DNA from: Kribbella antiqua
GTDB lineage: Bacteria > Actinomycetota > Actinomycetes > Propionibacteriales > Kribbellaceae
Direction of reading: 5' to 3'
Length of the DNA: 64,000 nucleotides
NCBI RefSeq assembly: GCF_004345665.1
Contig: NZ_SLWR01000002.1
Location: forward strand, 248,001 to 312,000
In this document: positions 1 through 8,726 of the stretch, piece by piece
How positions within the stretch are numbered: position 1 is the stretch's first letter
Layout: the number at the start of each line of letters is the position of its first letter
Notes under the pieces: generated by a model
What the model was told of the DNA's origin: nothing
Database searches by the model: none
Seen by the model: the letters and a program-made list of their open reading frames with translations, nothing else
Made by a program: the position numbers and the translations under genes

Positions 1-1077
1 AAGGAAACCTGTCCCACTCCGCACCTCCGCGACGAGAGGATGGTCAGCCAGCGGCTGGATCGCGTTGTGCAGCACGCCTTCAAGCTCGGCCGATCGCTCG
101 AGCAGGTGCTCCTGCTCGAGGATGTCGATGTTGGCGTGCGCGACAGCGCACGCGGTCGCGTGGCCGGAGTACGTGATGCCGTGCCGAAGGATTGGAGCGT
201 CATCGGAGCTGAAGAACCGCGCCCAGACACGCGGGCTGATCAGAACGCCGCCCAGTGGTGCGTAGCCGGAGGTGATGCCCTTCGCCATCAGCACCATGTC
301 CGGCTCGAGACCGAACCGCTCACAGGCGAACATCGTGCCGGTCCGGCCGAAGCCGGTGATCACCTCGTCGGCGATGAAGAGAATGTCGTGCTGCCGGGCG
401 AGGCGCTGCAGACCTTCGAGGTAGCCGGGTGCCGGTGCGATGACGCCGCCGGTTCCGATCACCGGCTCGGCGACGACCGCCGCGATCCGCTCGGGACCGA
501 GTTCGGCGATCACCGCCTCGGCCCCGGCCAGGTCGTTGGCTGGGATCCGGGCAGTCTCGGGGATCAGTGAGTCGGAGCCGTAGCCCTCTCGGTTGTACTC
601 GAGGCCGGCGATGCTGGTGCCGAAGCCGTGCAGCCCGTGGTAGGCGTTGTTCCGGCTCAGGATGATCCGCTTGTCCGGTCGCCCCTCCAGTTGCCAGTGA
701 CGGCGGGCGAGCTTGCAGGCGAGATCGACCGAGTCGGAGCCGCCGCTGGTCCAGAACACCTTGGCGTCCGGGATCGGCCCCAGCGCGGTGACCCGGTCGG
801 CGAGGGTGAGTGCGACGTCGTTCACGAAGCGACCGAACACGTGGTACGTCTCGAGTTTCAGCATCTGCTCGTAGGCCACCCTGGCAACAGCTTCCCGACC
901 GTGGCCGACGTTCGCGTACCACAGACCAGCCGGCGCATCGAGCAACTCTGCTCCGTCCGCCGTGATCACCGTGGCACCGCGCCCTCCGACGATCGTGACC
1001 CTCTTCGCCAGGGCGGTCGGCATGTGAGCCTGTGCGTGCCAGAGCGAAGCTCCGGCCAGTGGCGTCGCGCTGGTCAT
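1..1077 (-). CDS. Class III PLP-dependent aminotransferase (3' end beyond window)
   Basis: The reading frame runs from ATG at 1077 to the window edge without a stop, giving 359 codons of a family usually 430-460 residues long, so the C-terminus is missing. It transfers an amino group, normally the omega-amino group of an amine or diamine, to a keto acid using pyridoxal phosphate. Visible hallmarks are TSGGSDSV near residue 110 (phosphate binding), the DEVITGFGRTG block with the PLP-contacting Asp near 237, and the Schiff-base lysine in MAKGITSGY near 266. GGAGAG stands 4 bases before the ATG. It follows the amine-oxidation operon but is separated from it by a 91-bp gap with two possible operators, so it probably has its own promoter. 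The substrate cannot be read from sequence; relatives act on putrescine, beta-alanine, pyruvate/omega-amine pairs or diaminobutyrate. Confidence 0.9.
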   Translation of the reverse strand, partial: MTSATPLAGASLWHAQAHMPTALAKRVTIVGGRGATVITADGAELLDAPAGLWYANVGHGREAVARVAYEQMLKLETYHVFGRFVNDVALTLADRVTALGPIPDAKVFWTSGGSDSVDLACKLARRHWQLEGRPDKRIILSRNNAYHGLHGFGTSIAGLEYNREGYGSDSLIPETARIPANDLAGAEAVIAELGPERIAAVVAEPVIGTGGVIAPAPGYLEGLQRLARQHDILFIADEVITGFGRTGTMFACERFGLEPDMVLMAKGITSGYAPLGGVLISPRVWARFFSSDDAPILRHGITYSGHATACAVAHANIDILEQEHLLERSAELEGVLHNAIQPLADHPLVAEVRSGTGFL

Positions 1078-1107
1078 GATCTCTCCATCCCATGTTGCAG
1101 ACTTTAG

Positions 1108-1121
1108 GATTGTTGACAATC
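1108..1121. promoter_or_regulatory. Candidate GntR (FadR-subfamily) operator
   Basis: GATTGT-TG-ACAATC is a perfect 6-bp inverted repeat with a 2-bp centre. It lies 31-44 bp upstream of the aminotransferase start at 1077. The TTGT-N2/3-ACAA form is what FadR-type GntR repressors commonly bind (established for the family). No GntR gene is in this window, so the regulator is unknown. On the minus strand the site overlaps TTGTCA, a possible -35 hexamer 17 bp from AACATG, so binding could block transcription. Confidence 0.4.
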
Positions 1122-1122
1122 T

Positions 1123-1141
1123 GAGGGTAAGGCTAACCCTC
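1123..1141. promoter_or_regulatory. Candidate iron box (DtxR/IdeR type)
   Basis: GAGGGTAAGGCTAACCCTC is a 19-bp imperfect palindrome with 6-bp arms. Its core GGTAAGGCTAACC differs at one position from the core of the actinobacterial iron box, GGTTAGGCTAACC, but the outer arms do not match the consensus. It abuts the possible GntR site and precedes the aminotransferase gene. It could also act as a weak terminator hairpin for the operon that ends at 1169. Confidence 0.3.
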
Positions 1142-1168
1142 GCAGGCGGAACCCATGGAGGTGCTACC

Positions 1169-2452
1169 TCAGCGGAAGCGGTCCTTGGCCTTGTAATAGG
1201 CGCCGGCGAACGGCAGGAACCAGGCGGTTCCGTTGTAGAACGGCACCGGAACCTTGGGGAAGTCGAGGCCGCGGAGCGGGTTGGCCTCAGGGTGTCCGTC
1301 CATCACCTCGGCCATCCGCTGGCCCATGTAGGTGGCCATCTGTACGCCGTGGCCGCAGTACCCCATCGAGTAGTAGAGGCCGTCGGCCTCCCCGGCGTGC
1401 GGGATCCGGTCGTAGCTGAAGCCGACGTTCCCGCCCCAGACGTAGTCGATCCGTACGTCGGACACCCGGGGAAAGATCGTGGCCAGTTCGCGCTTGAGCA
1501 CGTCGCCGGACTTCAGGTCCGAGGCCGGGTTCGAGGGAGCGAAGCGAGCCCGGCCGCCGAAGGCGAGGCGGTTGTCCGGGGTGAGCCGAATGTAGTGGCC
1601 GATGTTCTTGGAGTCGACCACCAGGCGGCGGTTGGGGATGAGCTCGCGAGCGACGTCGTCGGCAAGCGGCTCGGTGACGATGATGAAGCTTCCGACGTTG
1701 ATCAGCCGCTTGCGGAACCAGGGCAACGACTTGTCGGTATAGGCGTCGGTGGCGGCCATCACCTGCCGGGCATGGATGGTGCCGTGCATGGTCTCGACCA
1801 GGAAGCTGCCGTCGGCCTGGCGGGTGAGACCGGTCGCGGCATTGCGTTCGTGGATCTGGGCGCCGGCGCGCTCGGCGGCGTCGGCAAGACCGTGGACGTA
1901 CTTGCCGACGTGCAGTCCGGCGCTGAGCGGGTCGAGCAGGGCCCCGTGGTAGTAGTCCGATCCGAGTTCGGCACGCAACTCGCTCTTGCTGAGCAGCGTC
2001 GTGGTGTGGCCGAAGTTTTCGGCCAGGTCGCGCTGCTTGGCACGCATTCCGTCGAAGTGCTGTGGCTTGTATGCGACCCCGAGCCGCCCGACGCGGTCGA
2101 AATCGCAGTCGATCCGCTCTTCCAGCGTCAATGCCTCGACCACGTCGACGGCCGTCCGGAAGGCGTCGTACAGCTCGCGGGCACGCTCCTGGCCGTAACG
2201 CCGCCGTGCCTCGTCGACGCCGATGGTGATGCCCTGCGTGCACATGCTGCCGTTGCGGCCCGAGGCGCCGGAGCCGATCTTGTCCTTCTCGACCAGGACG
2301 ACGTGCGCACCTTTGCGGGCGGCGTGGTACGCGGTGGACAGGCCGGTGAGACCGCCGCCGATGACCACCACATCGGCGTGGTCCGGCAGCGGCTTCCCGC
2401 TTCGGTCCGGTAGCGGCGGTGCGGTGTCGAGCCAGTAAGGGATCTGCTTCAT
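1169..2452 (-). CDS. FAD-dependent amine oxidoreductase, DAO family (PuuB-like)
   Basis: This 427-residue flavoprotein of the D-amino-acid oxidase superfamily probably oxidises a primary or secondary amine to an imine or aldehyde. The N-terminal Rossmann motif VVVIGGGLTGLSTAYHA (about residues 28-44) binds the ADP of FAD, and GSGASGRNGSMC (about 61-72) is the flavin contact typical of gamma-glutamylputrescine oxidase PuuB and related enzymes. The C-terminal part carries the second FAD segment around YYSMGYCGHGVQMATYMG. It is the last gene of the long minus-strand operon, 15 bp after the HAD gene. In a PuuB-like role its aldehyde product would feed the aldehyde dehydrogenase at 4.1-5.5 kb. The substrate is inferred from context only. 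Confidence 0.85.
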   Translation of the reverse strand: MKQIPYWLDTAPPLPDRSGKPLPDHADVVVIGGGLTGLSTAYHAARKGAHVVLVEKDKIGSGASGRNGSMCTQGITIGVDEARRRYGQERARELYDAFRTAVDVVEALTLEERIDCDFDRVGRLGVAYKPQHFDGMRAKQRDLAENFGHTTTLLSKSELRAELGSDYYHGALLDPLSAGLHVGKYVHGLADAAERAGAQIHERNAATGLTRQADGSFLVETMHGTIHARQVMAATDAYTDKSLPWFRKRLINVGSFIIVTEPLADDVARELIPNRRLVVDSKNIGHYIRLTPDNRLAFGGRARFAPSNPASDLKSGDVLKRELATIFPRVSDVRIDYVWGGNVGFSYDRIPHAGEADGLYYSMGYCGHGVQMATYMGQRMAEVMDGHPEANPLRGLDFPKVPVPFYNGTAWFLPFAGAYYKAKDRFR

Positions 2453-2467
2453 GACAAAGGCTCCTCG

Positions 2468-3133
2468 TCAGCAGCCGAGCAGGCCGGGCAAGCCGGACAG
2501 GTCGGGCAGCTCGTCGTACGGCTGGTAGTCGGTGCTGCCGGGACGGCCGTACCGGTTGATCCAGACCCGGCGCTTCAGGCCGAGATCGCGGGTTGGGATG
2601 AGGTCGTATTCCCAGCCTTGGGCGGTGTGGATGACCTGGGCCGGCTCGACGCCCATGGCCTTGAAGGCGTGCTCGAAGGTCTGGCGGTCCGGCTTGTAGG
2701 CGCCGGCCTGCTGGGCGGTGATGACGTAGTCGAACTCGACACCGATGTTCTCGACGTTCCGCGCGATCATCTTGTCGTCGGTGTTCGAGATGATGGCGAT
2801 CTCGTACTTGGTCTTCAGCGCGCGCAGCGCCTCCGGGACCTCAGGCCACGGGCCGAAGGTGGGGACGGCCTCGACCAGGGCGTCGCCGTCAGACGTGCGG
2901 TACTCCAGGCCGTGCAGGCGCATCGCGTTGCGCAGGCTGGAGTGCAGGATCTCGTGGTACGGGCGGTAGGCCTCCAGGACTGCCTGGAACCGCATGACGC
3001 GGAAGTCGTCGAGGAACTCGTCGACGTCCAGGTTGTCCAGCTCCAGCCGGTCCCCGATGACCTTCAGGGTCGTGGGGCCGAGCTCGAAGTTGATCAGAGT
3101 TGCATAGGCGTCGAAGGTGACGATCTCTCGCAT
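2468..3133 (-). CDS. HAD-superfamily hydrolase (haloacid dehalogenase type II-like)
   Basis: A 221-residue HAD phosphatase/dehalogenase. The nucleophile motif VTFDAYATL is at the N-terminus, IISNTDD (motif II) is in the middle, the motif III lysine lies in AGAYKPDRQTF, and HTAQGWEYDLIP corresponds to motif IV. The DxYxT form of motif I, with Tyr where phosphatases usually have Asp, resembles L-2-haloacid dehalogenases more than classical phosphatases. I chose ATG 3133 because GAGG stands 9 bases before it. The in-frame ATG at 3148 would add five residues but has no ribosome binding site. It lies 16 bp after the aldo/keto reductase stop. Its role in the pathway is unknown. Confidence 0.8.
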   Translation of the reverse strand: MREIVTFDAYATLINFELGPTTLKVIGDRLELDNLDVDEFLDDFRVMRFQAVLEAYRPYHEILHSSLRNAMRLHGLEYRTSDGDALVEAVPTFGPWPEVPEALRALKTKYEIAIISNTDDKMIARNVENIGVEFDYVITAQQAGAYKPDRQTFEHAFKAMGVEPAQVIHTAQGWEYDLIPTRDLGLKRRVWINRYGRPGSTDYQPYDELPDLSGLPGLLGC

Positions 3134-3149
3134 GGTGTCCAACCTCATT

Positions 3150-4085
3150 TCAGACCACCCGTTCGCCGGGGGGCACGATCGCGTCGAGTGCGGCCAGATC
3201 GGCCGCGGTGGGGATCCACTCGGCCGCCGCCGCGTTGGCGGTGACCTGTTCGGGGGTCATGGCGCCGCAGATCACGGAGCCGACGGCAGGGAGGGCGGCG
3301 AGTCCGCCGACGGCGACCTCGAGGAGGGTCAGGCCGCGCTCCGCGCCGTACGCGGTCAGCGCCTCGACCCGGTCGAGGGCGTCGTCGGTGAGCCAGCCCT
3401 GCCGCCAGGTGAGCCGACTGCCCGGTGGTGGTCGCTCGCCTCGCCGGTACTTGCCGGTGAGCAGGCCGTTGGCGAGTGGGTAGTACGGCAGCAGGCCGAT
3501 ACCCGCACGCCGGCAAGCGGGGACGAGTTCGGTCTCCGCGCTGCGGTCGAGCAGGTGGTAGCAGGCCTGCGTGCTGACGAAGGCGTCGGTCAGCTGATCG
3601 GCGGGCACGTTGGAGCAGCCGACGGACCGGATCTTGCCTTCGGCAACTAGCTCCTGCAGTACGGCGACGGTCTCGTCGAGCGGGGTGACACCATCGGGTT
3701 CGTGGTATTGGTAGAGGTCGATCCACTCGGTGCCGAGCCTGCGCAGCGACTGCTCCAGAGCGTGCCGGATGTACCGGCTCGAACCACGCGGGCCGTACGC
3801 ATCGTCGTCGTACATCTCCATGCCGAACTTCGTGGCGAGGAAAACGCGATCGCGATCCGCCTTGAGGGCGGCGCCGAGCAGTCGTTCGCCGTCGCCACGT
3901 GAACCGCCCCGATCGCCGTACCCGCCGTAGATGTCGGCGGTGTCGAACAAGGTGATGCCGGCGTCCAAGGCGGCGTACACGACCGCCCGAGTGCCGTCCT
4001 CGTCGAGGCGGGAGCCGAAGTTGTTGCCGCCGAGGCCGACCACGGAGACGGCCGGCCCGCCGGCACCTAGACGCCGGTATCTCAT
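3150..4085 (-). CDS. Aldo/keto reductase
   Basis: A 311-residue NADPH-dependent aldo/keto reductase, (beta/alpha)8 barrel. It starts MRYRRLGAGGPAVSVVGLG. The catalytic tetrad can be followed as Asp and Tyr in FDTADIYGGYGD, Lys in VFLATKFGM and His in DLYQYHEPDG. The sequence is of the short-loop AKR type found in many actinomycete catabolic operons. Its ATG overlaps the aldehyde dehydrogenase stop (ATGA, 4082-4085), indicating translational coupling. A role in reducing or re-oxidising an aldehyde intermediate is inference from the neighbours. Confidence 0.88.
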   Translation of the reverse strand: MRYRRLGAGGPAVSVVGLGGNNFGSRLDEDGTRAVVYAALDAGITLFDTADIYGGYGDRGGSRGDGERLLGAALKADRDRVFLATKFGMEMYDDDAYGPRGSSRYIRHALEQSLRRLGTEWIDLYQYHEPDGVTPLDETVAVLQELVAEGKIRSVGCSNVPADQLTDAFVSTQACYHLLDRSAETELVPACRRAGIGLLPYYPLANGLLTGKYRRGERPPPGSRLTWRQGWLTDDALDRVEALTAYGAERGLTLLEVAVGGLAALPAVGSVICGAMTPEQVTANAAAAEWIPTAADLAALDAIVPPGERVV

Positions 4086-5536
4086 GACCGGTTCCCGAAA
4101 CCGATGCAGACGTTCTTGGTCTGGGTGTAGCTCGCCAGGGCGTCCAGGCCCTTCTCCCGGCCCCAACCGCTGTGTTTGTAGCCACCGAACGGCAGCTCCA
4201 CGCCCGTACCGACGCCGGTGGCGTTGATGTAGACCTGTCCTGCCTTGATTCCTTCGGCGACACTCAGTGCCTTGTCGATGTCGCGGGTCCAGACGTACGA
4301 CGACAGGCCGTACGGACTGTCGTTCGCGATGGCGACCGCATCCTCGAGATCGTCGAACTCCAGCACGGTCACGACCGGGCCGAAGATCTCCTCGCGGGCG
4401 GTGCGGGCTTCGTTGGTCAGACCCGTCAGCACGGTCGGCTGGATGAAGTAGCCATCGGCAAGCTCTGGATCCGCAGGAGCGCCGCCGCCCGCTCGGACCA
4501 CCGCGCCCTCCTCGCGCGCCAGCTCGAGATAGCCCCGGACCCGGTCTCGCTGCCGCGCCGACACCAGCGGACCCACATCCGGGTCCGACGAGCCCGGACC
4601 GAGTCGCAGCGACCCGGCGTGTGCCGCCAGCTTGTCGAGGAACTCCTCGGCACCGCGCTGCACCAGCACCCGGGTACCGGCCGAGCAGGTCTGCCCGGCG
4701 TTGCCGAAGGCCGAGCCGGCGACCGCGGACAGCGCGAGATCGAAGTCGGCATCGGCGAACACCACCACGGGCGACTTGCCGCCGAGCTCGACCACCGAAG
4801 GCACCACGTTGGCGGCAGCAGCCTGGGCGACCTTGATGCCGGTGGCCACAGATCCGGTGAAGGTGACCTGGTCGATGCCTGGGTGCCCGGCGAGTGCGGC
4901 ACCGGTATCGCCGTCGCCCGGTACGACGTTGAGCACTCCCGGCGGCAGCCCGCAGTCCAGCGCGATGGCGGCGATCTCCAGCGGTGTCAGCGGCGCCTCG
5001 GGCGACGGCTTGAGCACGACCGTGCAGCCCGCGGCGAGTGCCGGGGCACTCCCCCGGGCGGTGTTCTGCAGGGGGTAGTTGAACGGGATGATCTGACCCG
5101 ACACGCCGATCGGCTCGCGGACCGTGTAATCGAGCAGGCCGGGTCCGAGTGGAATCGTCGTACCACCGAGCTTGTCGGTGATTCCGGCGTAGAACTCGAA
5201 GTAACGCGCCGCGGCCTCGACATCGGCCTTCGCCTGCTGCAGCGGCTTGCCGACGTCCAGGCTCTCCAGCCGGGCCAGCCGGTCGCTCTGTTCGCGGATC
5301 GCCATCGCGATCCGGTACAGCAGCCGGCCGCGGTCCGCCGTCCGCATCCGTCCCCACTCCGGCGCGGTGAGCGCAGCCCGAGCGGCCGCGACCGCGTGGT
5401 CGACATCCGCCGGCCCGGCCAAGGCGACCTCGGCGATCGGGCTGGCGTGGGCCGGGTCGACAACGGTGAAAGTGCGTCCGTCGGCGGCAGGCACCTGCTT
5501 GCCGTCGATGACGAGCAGCCGCGGTTCGCCGGTCAT
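4082..5536 (-). CDS. NAD(P)-dependent aldehyde dehydrogenase
   Basis: A 484-residue enzyme of the ALDH superfamily that oxidises an aldehyde to a carboxylate. Catalytic residues are visible: Asn near 153 (IIPFNYPLQN), the general base Glu near 250 (VVELGGKSP) and nucleophilic Cys near 284 (GNAGQTCSAGTRV). The C-terminal ELPFGGYKHSGWGREKG is typical of betaine-aldehyde and gamma-aminobutyraldehyde dehydrogenases. The start overlaps the stop of the upstream deacylase by ATGA, and its own stop overlaps the downstream reductase start. With two aminotransferases and an amine oxidase nearby it is well placed to oxidise an aminoaldehyde. Confidence 0.92.
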   Translation of the reverse strand: MTGEPRLLVIDGKQVPAADGRTFTVVDPAHASPIAEVALAGPADVDHAVAAARAALTAPEWGRMRTADRGRLLYRIAMAIREQSDRLARLESLDVGKPLQQAKADVEAAARYFEFYAGITDKLGGTTIPLGPGLLDYTVREPIGVSGQIIPFNYPLQNTARGSAPALAAGCTVVLKPSPEAPLTPLEIAAIALDCGLPPGVLNVVPGDGDTGAALAGHPGIDQVTFTGSVATGIKVAQAAAANVVPSVVELGGKSPVVVFADADFDLALSAVAGSAFGNAGQTCSAGTRVLVQRGAEEFLDKLAAHAGSLRLGPGSSDPDVGPLVSARQRDRVRGYLELAREEGAVVRAGGGAPADPELADGYFIQPTVLTGLTNEARTAREEIFGPVVTVLEFDDLEDAVAIANDSPYGLSSYVWTRDIDKALSVAEGIKAGQVYINATGVGTGVELPFGGYKHSGWGREKGLDALASYTQTKNVCIGFGNRS

Positions 5537-6486
5537 GGCCGGATCTCGCCTTCGACCGCGCCGAAGATCACGACCTCGTCGCCCGGGTGCACGGTCCGCA
5601 TCCGCCGGACCCACAGCACGATGCCGTCCTGCGGTGCGCTGATCTCCTCCAGGGTGTGCCCGTAGTGGTCGACGACCTTGGCGATCGGGTCGCCGCCCTT
5701 GCAGGTCTCCCCCGGTTCGGCGTACGCGACGAAGAAACCACCCGACGCCGAGCGGGCGAAGGTCCCGGTCACAGCCGTGTAGCTGTCGCGCAGCCCAGGC
5801 TCGCCGTCGACCATGCCGAGCTGGCGCATGATGTTGCGGACGGCAACGACGTGCAGCTCGACGTTCTCCTCGCGGTAGGTGGCGCCGCCGACCTCGATGG
5901 TGACGGCGGGCTTGCCCGCCGCGAGAGTGGGGTGGCGCACGGTCCCACCCCACTTACCGCCCTTCCAGATCAGCTCGTGCCCAGCGGCCAGGCCGATCCC
6001 GGAGGCGAGGTCCTCGTATCCGGCCTGGACGATGGTGAGCGGGGCGATCTCGCCGAACGTGCCGCCGGTGTGCAGGTCAACCAACGCGTCGATGACGGGA
6101 ACCACCTGCTCGACGAACGTCGCCGCCAGACGCAGGGAGTACGAACCTTCCGGGTCGCCCGGGAAGATCCGGTTCAGGTTGAGGTGGTCCAGGCCGCTGC
6201 TGCGAGCCGCGGCCTCGAACGCGGGGGTGTTCATGCAGGGAATCCCGACCAGCGTGCCGCGCAGGCTCGCGGGGTCGGTCTCGGCGACGACCCGGCGGAC
6301 GGCTTCTTGCCCGTCGTACTCGTCGCCGTGCACGCCGGCGTCCACGCAGAGCACAGGGCCGGGCTGGGTGCCGTTGACGACGATCAGCGGAATGCCCAGC
6401 TCCACGCCGTAAGTGCTGGTGCCGACCGGGATCAGCCCTTCAGCTCGTTCACCGGGGGCACAGGTCAGCGGACCGATGGAATACAT
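5533..6486 (-). CDS. M14-type deacylase, succinylglutamate desuccinylase/aspartoacylase family (copy 1)
   Basis: A 317-residue zinc hydrolase of the aspartoacylase/succinylglutamate desuccinylase family, which removes an acyl group from an amino acid or amine nitrogen. The metal ligands are recognisable as His and Glu in GVHGDEYDG (about residues 52-60) and a further His in DLHTGG. The substrate-binding NLNRIFPGDPEG block lies between them. The family includes DoeB, the N-acetyl-diaminobutyrate deacetylase of ectoine breakdown. No ectoine hydrolase (DoeA) is present here, so an ectoine route is not supported. A second paralogue lies at 11846-12892 in the same operon. Confidence 0.85.
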   Translation of the reverse strand: MYSIGPLTCAPGERAEGLIPVGTSTYGVELGIPLIVVNGTQPGPVLCVDAGVHGDEYDGQEAVRRVVAETDPASLRGTLVGIPCMNTPAFEAAARSSGLDHLNLNRIFPGDPEGSYSLRLAATFVEQVVPVIDALVDLHTGGTFGEIAPLTIVQAGYEDLASGIGLAAGHELIWKGGKWGGTVRHPTLAAGKPAVTIEVGGATYREENVELHVVAVRNIMRQLGMVDGEPGLRDSYTAVTGTFARSASGGFFVAYAEPGETCKGGDPIAKVVDHYGHTLEEISAPQDGIVLWVRRMRTVHPGDEVVIFGAVEGEIRP

Positions 6487-6510
6487 GTGTTCGTCCTTTC
6501 GATGGTGTGG

Positions 6511-7863
6511 TCAACGGGCGATTGCGTGCGAGGCTTCGTCGAGGGTCTCCGCGATGATGTCGGCGATCCGGTCGAGGAGCTCGCGATCGCTGACCAACGG
6601 GGGTGCGATCTGCAAGAGTGGTGCGGCTCGGTTGTAGACCCGGGCGAGCAGCCCGGCCTCGCGCAGCCGGCGCGGGATGAGGTCGCCCACCAGTGCGTTG
6701 CGGGCGGCGTCGCTGAAACCGCCGTCCTCGGCGTCGCCGACGAGCTCGAGTGCGTAGAAGAAGCCGGCACCACGAACGTCGCCCACGACCGGCAGCGGGC
6801 CGAGGTCCGCCATCCGTTTGCCCAGGTGGTCCTGCAGGTCGCGGACGTTGTCCAGGACCCGGTCGCGCTCCACGATATGCAGGCTGCGGAGGGCGAGCGC
6901 CGCGCTGAGCGGATGCCCGCTGAACGTGTAGCCGTGGTTGAGCACCGCGCCCGGCTGGTTGATCACCTCGGCAACCTGCGCGCCCACCAGGGTCGCGCCC
7001 ATCGGGGCGTAGCCCGCGGTCAGGCCCTTGGCAACGGTCACGATATCTGGGCGGGCGTCGTACCGGTCGCCACCGAACCACTCCCCCAGCCGGCCGAAGG
7101 CGGTGATCACCTCGTCCGCGACCAGCAGGAAGCCGTACCGATCGGCAAGCACCCGCAGGCCCGGCCAGTAGCCGTCCGGCGGAGTGATGCAGCCGCCGCG
7201 ATTCTGCACCGGCTCGACAATCAGCATCGCGATGGTTTCCGGGCCCTCGGCAACGATCGCCCCTTCGAGCTCTGCCAGCAGATGCCTGGTGAAGACCGCG
7301 TCATCGGCGAACTCGGACGGCTGTCCGGCGCGACTGGTATTCGACACGAACACCGTCTCGATCGCAGGCGGCCCGAACGGCTCCGTCAACGCGGGGTCGT
7401 CGGTCAGGGACAGCGCACCGATGGTCAGGCCGTGGTAGGCGCCACGCCGGGAGATCGCCTTGGTACGGCGTGGCTCGCCGCGCAGCGTGTGATACTTCCG
7501 GGCGATCTTCCACGCGGACTCGACCGCCTCCGCACCGCCGCTGGAGAAGAAGGTGTGCTCGACGTCCATCGGTGCGATCCCGGCCAGCCGCTCGGCCAGT
7601 TCGATCGCCGTCGGGTGCGCTGACGCGGACCACAACGGGCTGAAGCACAGCTCCCGCAACTGCTCGGCGGCTGCGGTTGCGAACTCCTCGGCATACGAGT
7701 AGCCGAGCTGGCAGCAGTACAAGCCGGACAGTCCGTCGATGTAGCGGTTGCCGTCCGCGTCCTCGACGTACGGACCCTCCCCGCGCCGTACGACGAACAG
7801 GTTCTCGCCATCGCGGCCGAGTGAGCCGTTGGCGGTCATGTTGAGCAGCAGGTTCCGCGTCAT
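6511..7863 (-). CDS. Class III PLP-dependent aminotransferase
   Basis: A full-length 450-residue aspartate-aminotransferase-fold omega-transaminase. Motifs are FFSSGGAEAVESAWK (PLP phosphate), DEVITAFGRLGEWFG (Asp contacting the pyridine nitrogen) and VTVAKGLTAGYAPMG (Schiff-base Lys). The ATG at 7863 overlaps the stop of the permease gene by ATGA; a longer in-frame reading to 7944 has no such support and would add an Arg-rich tail unlike the family. The sequence is of the pyruvate-dependent omega-amine transaminase type. It probably turns the imported or deacylated amine into an aldehyde for the dehydrogenase downstream. It is distinct from the aminotransferase at the left edge. Confidence 0.92.
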   Translation of the reverse strand: MTRNLLLNMTANGSLGRDGENLFVVRRGEGPYVEDADGNRYIDGLSGLYCCQLGYSYAEEFATAAAEQLRELCFSPLWSASAHPTAIELAERLAGIAPMDVEHTFFSSGGAEAVESAWKIARKYHTLRGEPRRTKAISRRGAYHGLTIGALSLTDDPALTEPFGPPAIETVFVSNTSRAGQPSEFADDAVFTRHLLAELEGAIVAEGPETIAMLIVEPVQNRGGCITPPDGYWPGLRVLADRYGFLLVADEVITAFGRLGEWFGGDRYDARPDIVTVAKGLTAGYAPMGATLVGAQVAEVINQPGAVLNHGYTFSGHPLSAALALRSLHIVERDRVLDNVRDLQDHLGKRMADLGPLPVVGDVRGAGFFYALELVGDAEDGGFSDAARNALVGDLIPRRLREAGLLARVYNRAAPLLQIAPPLVSDRELLDRIADIIAETLDEASHAIAR

Positions 7864-8726
7864 GCCGCGTCGCCTTCGGACTTGGCCAGACCGGTGGTCG
7901 TCTCGACCGACAACAGACCGCTTTGACGCCCGGACCCGAGCCACCGCATCAGCGCCACCAGCACGAGCGCCAGCACGGCGAAGGCAATGAGTACAGCGCT
8001 GATCGCGGTCACGGTCGGATCGATGTCGAACGCGAGCGAGTTGAACATCTGGACGGGCAGGGTCACGGTCGTCCCCGACGACAGGAACTGGGCGATGAAG
8101 AACTCGTCGAAGCTGGTGATGAACGCGAAGACCGCCGCGGCGACCATGCCTGGCGCGGCGAGCGGGAAAGTGATCCGCCGCGCGATGGTGAGCCGGCTGG
8201 CCCCCATACTCGCCGCCGCGTCCTCGAGGCGTTCGTCGATGCCGCGGAACGTCGCGATCAGGATCATCACGGCGATCGGCGAGGCCAGCACGGTGTGGCC
8301 GAGGGCGATCGCGATCGGGCTGCCCAGCATCGCGGCGGGTTCGAACAACAGGAACAGTCCGAGCGCGATGACCACCTGCGGGATCAGCAGGGGCGCGAGC
8401 ACGAGCGCGTAGACGGCCGAGCGGAGGGGCAGCTCACTGCGGGTCAGCGCAGTCGCCGCCGTGATCGCCAGGATCAGTGAGAACACAGTGGTGATGGACG
8501 CGACCATCGCGCTCAGCGACAGCGCGGCGGGCCACCCACTGTCCTTGGCGAACACGGCCTGGTACCAGGTCAGGGTCCAGCCCTCCGGGGGGAACGCCCC
8601 GAAAGCATCCTTGCCGAACGACGTGACGATGATGACGACGATCGGCAACACGAGGAAGATCACGATCAGGGCCGCACTGATGCCGAGCGCGATCCTTCCG
8701 CTCCAGGTACTGCGCAGGCCGATCAC
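7860..8726 (-). CDS. ABC transporter permease, PotC/PotI type
   Basis: A 288-residue inner-membrane permease with about six hydrophobic segments, the first at IALGISAALIVIFLVLPIVV. The EAA-loop that docks on the ATPase is recognisable as LEDAAASMGASRLTIARRIT. I chose GTG 8726 because it overlaps the previous stop as GTGA; an extension to 8840 would read through the neighbouring gene. With the partner permease, ATPase and lipoprotein it forms a polyamine/opine-type importer. Confidence 0.88.
   Translation of the reverse strand: MIGLRSTWSGRIALGISAALIVIFLVLPIVVIIVTSFGKDAFGAFPPEGWTLTWYQAVFAKDSGWPAALSLSAMVASITTVFSLILAITAATALTRSELPLRSAVYALVLAPLLIPQVVIALGLFLLFEPAAMLGSPIAIALGHTVLASPIAVMILIATFRGIDERLEDAAASMGASRLTIARRITFPLAAPGMVAAAVFAFITSFDEFFIAQFLSSGTTVTLPVQMFNSLAFDIDPTVTAISAVLIAFAVLALVLVALMRWLGSGRQSGLLSVETTTGLAKSEGDAA

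Noticed and set aside
1076-2413. Plus-strand open frame of 445 codons
   Set aside because: It is antisense to the PuuB-like oxidoreductase gene, whose family motifs are clear. High GC opens the complementary frame.
3150-5357. A single 735-residue minus-strand protein fusing reductase with an N-terminal extension
   Set aside because: The sequence before residue MRYRRLG is the aldehyde dehydrogenase gene read in the wrong frame. The ATGA overlap at 4082-4085 marks the true start.
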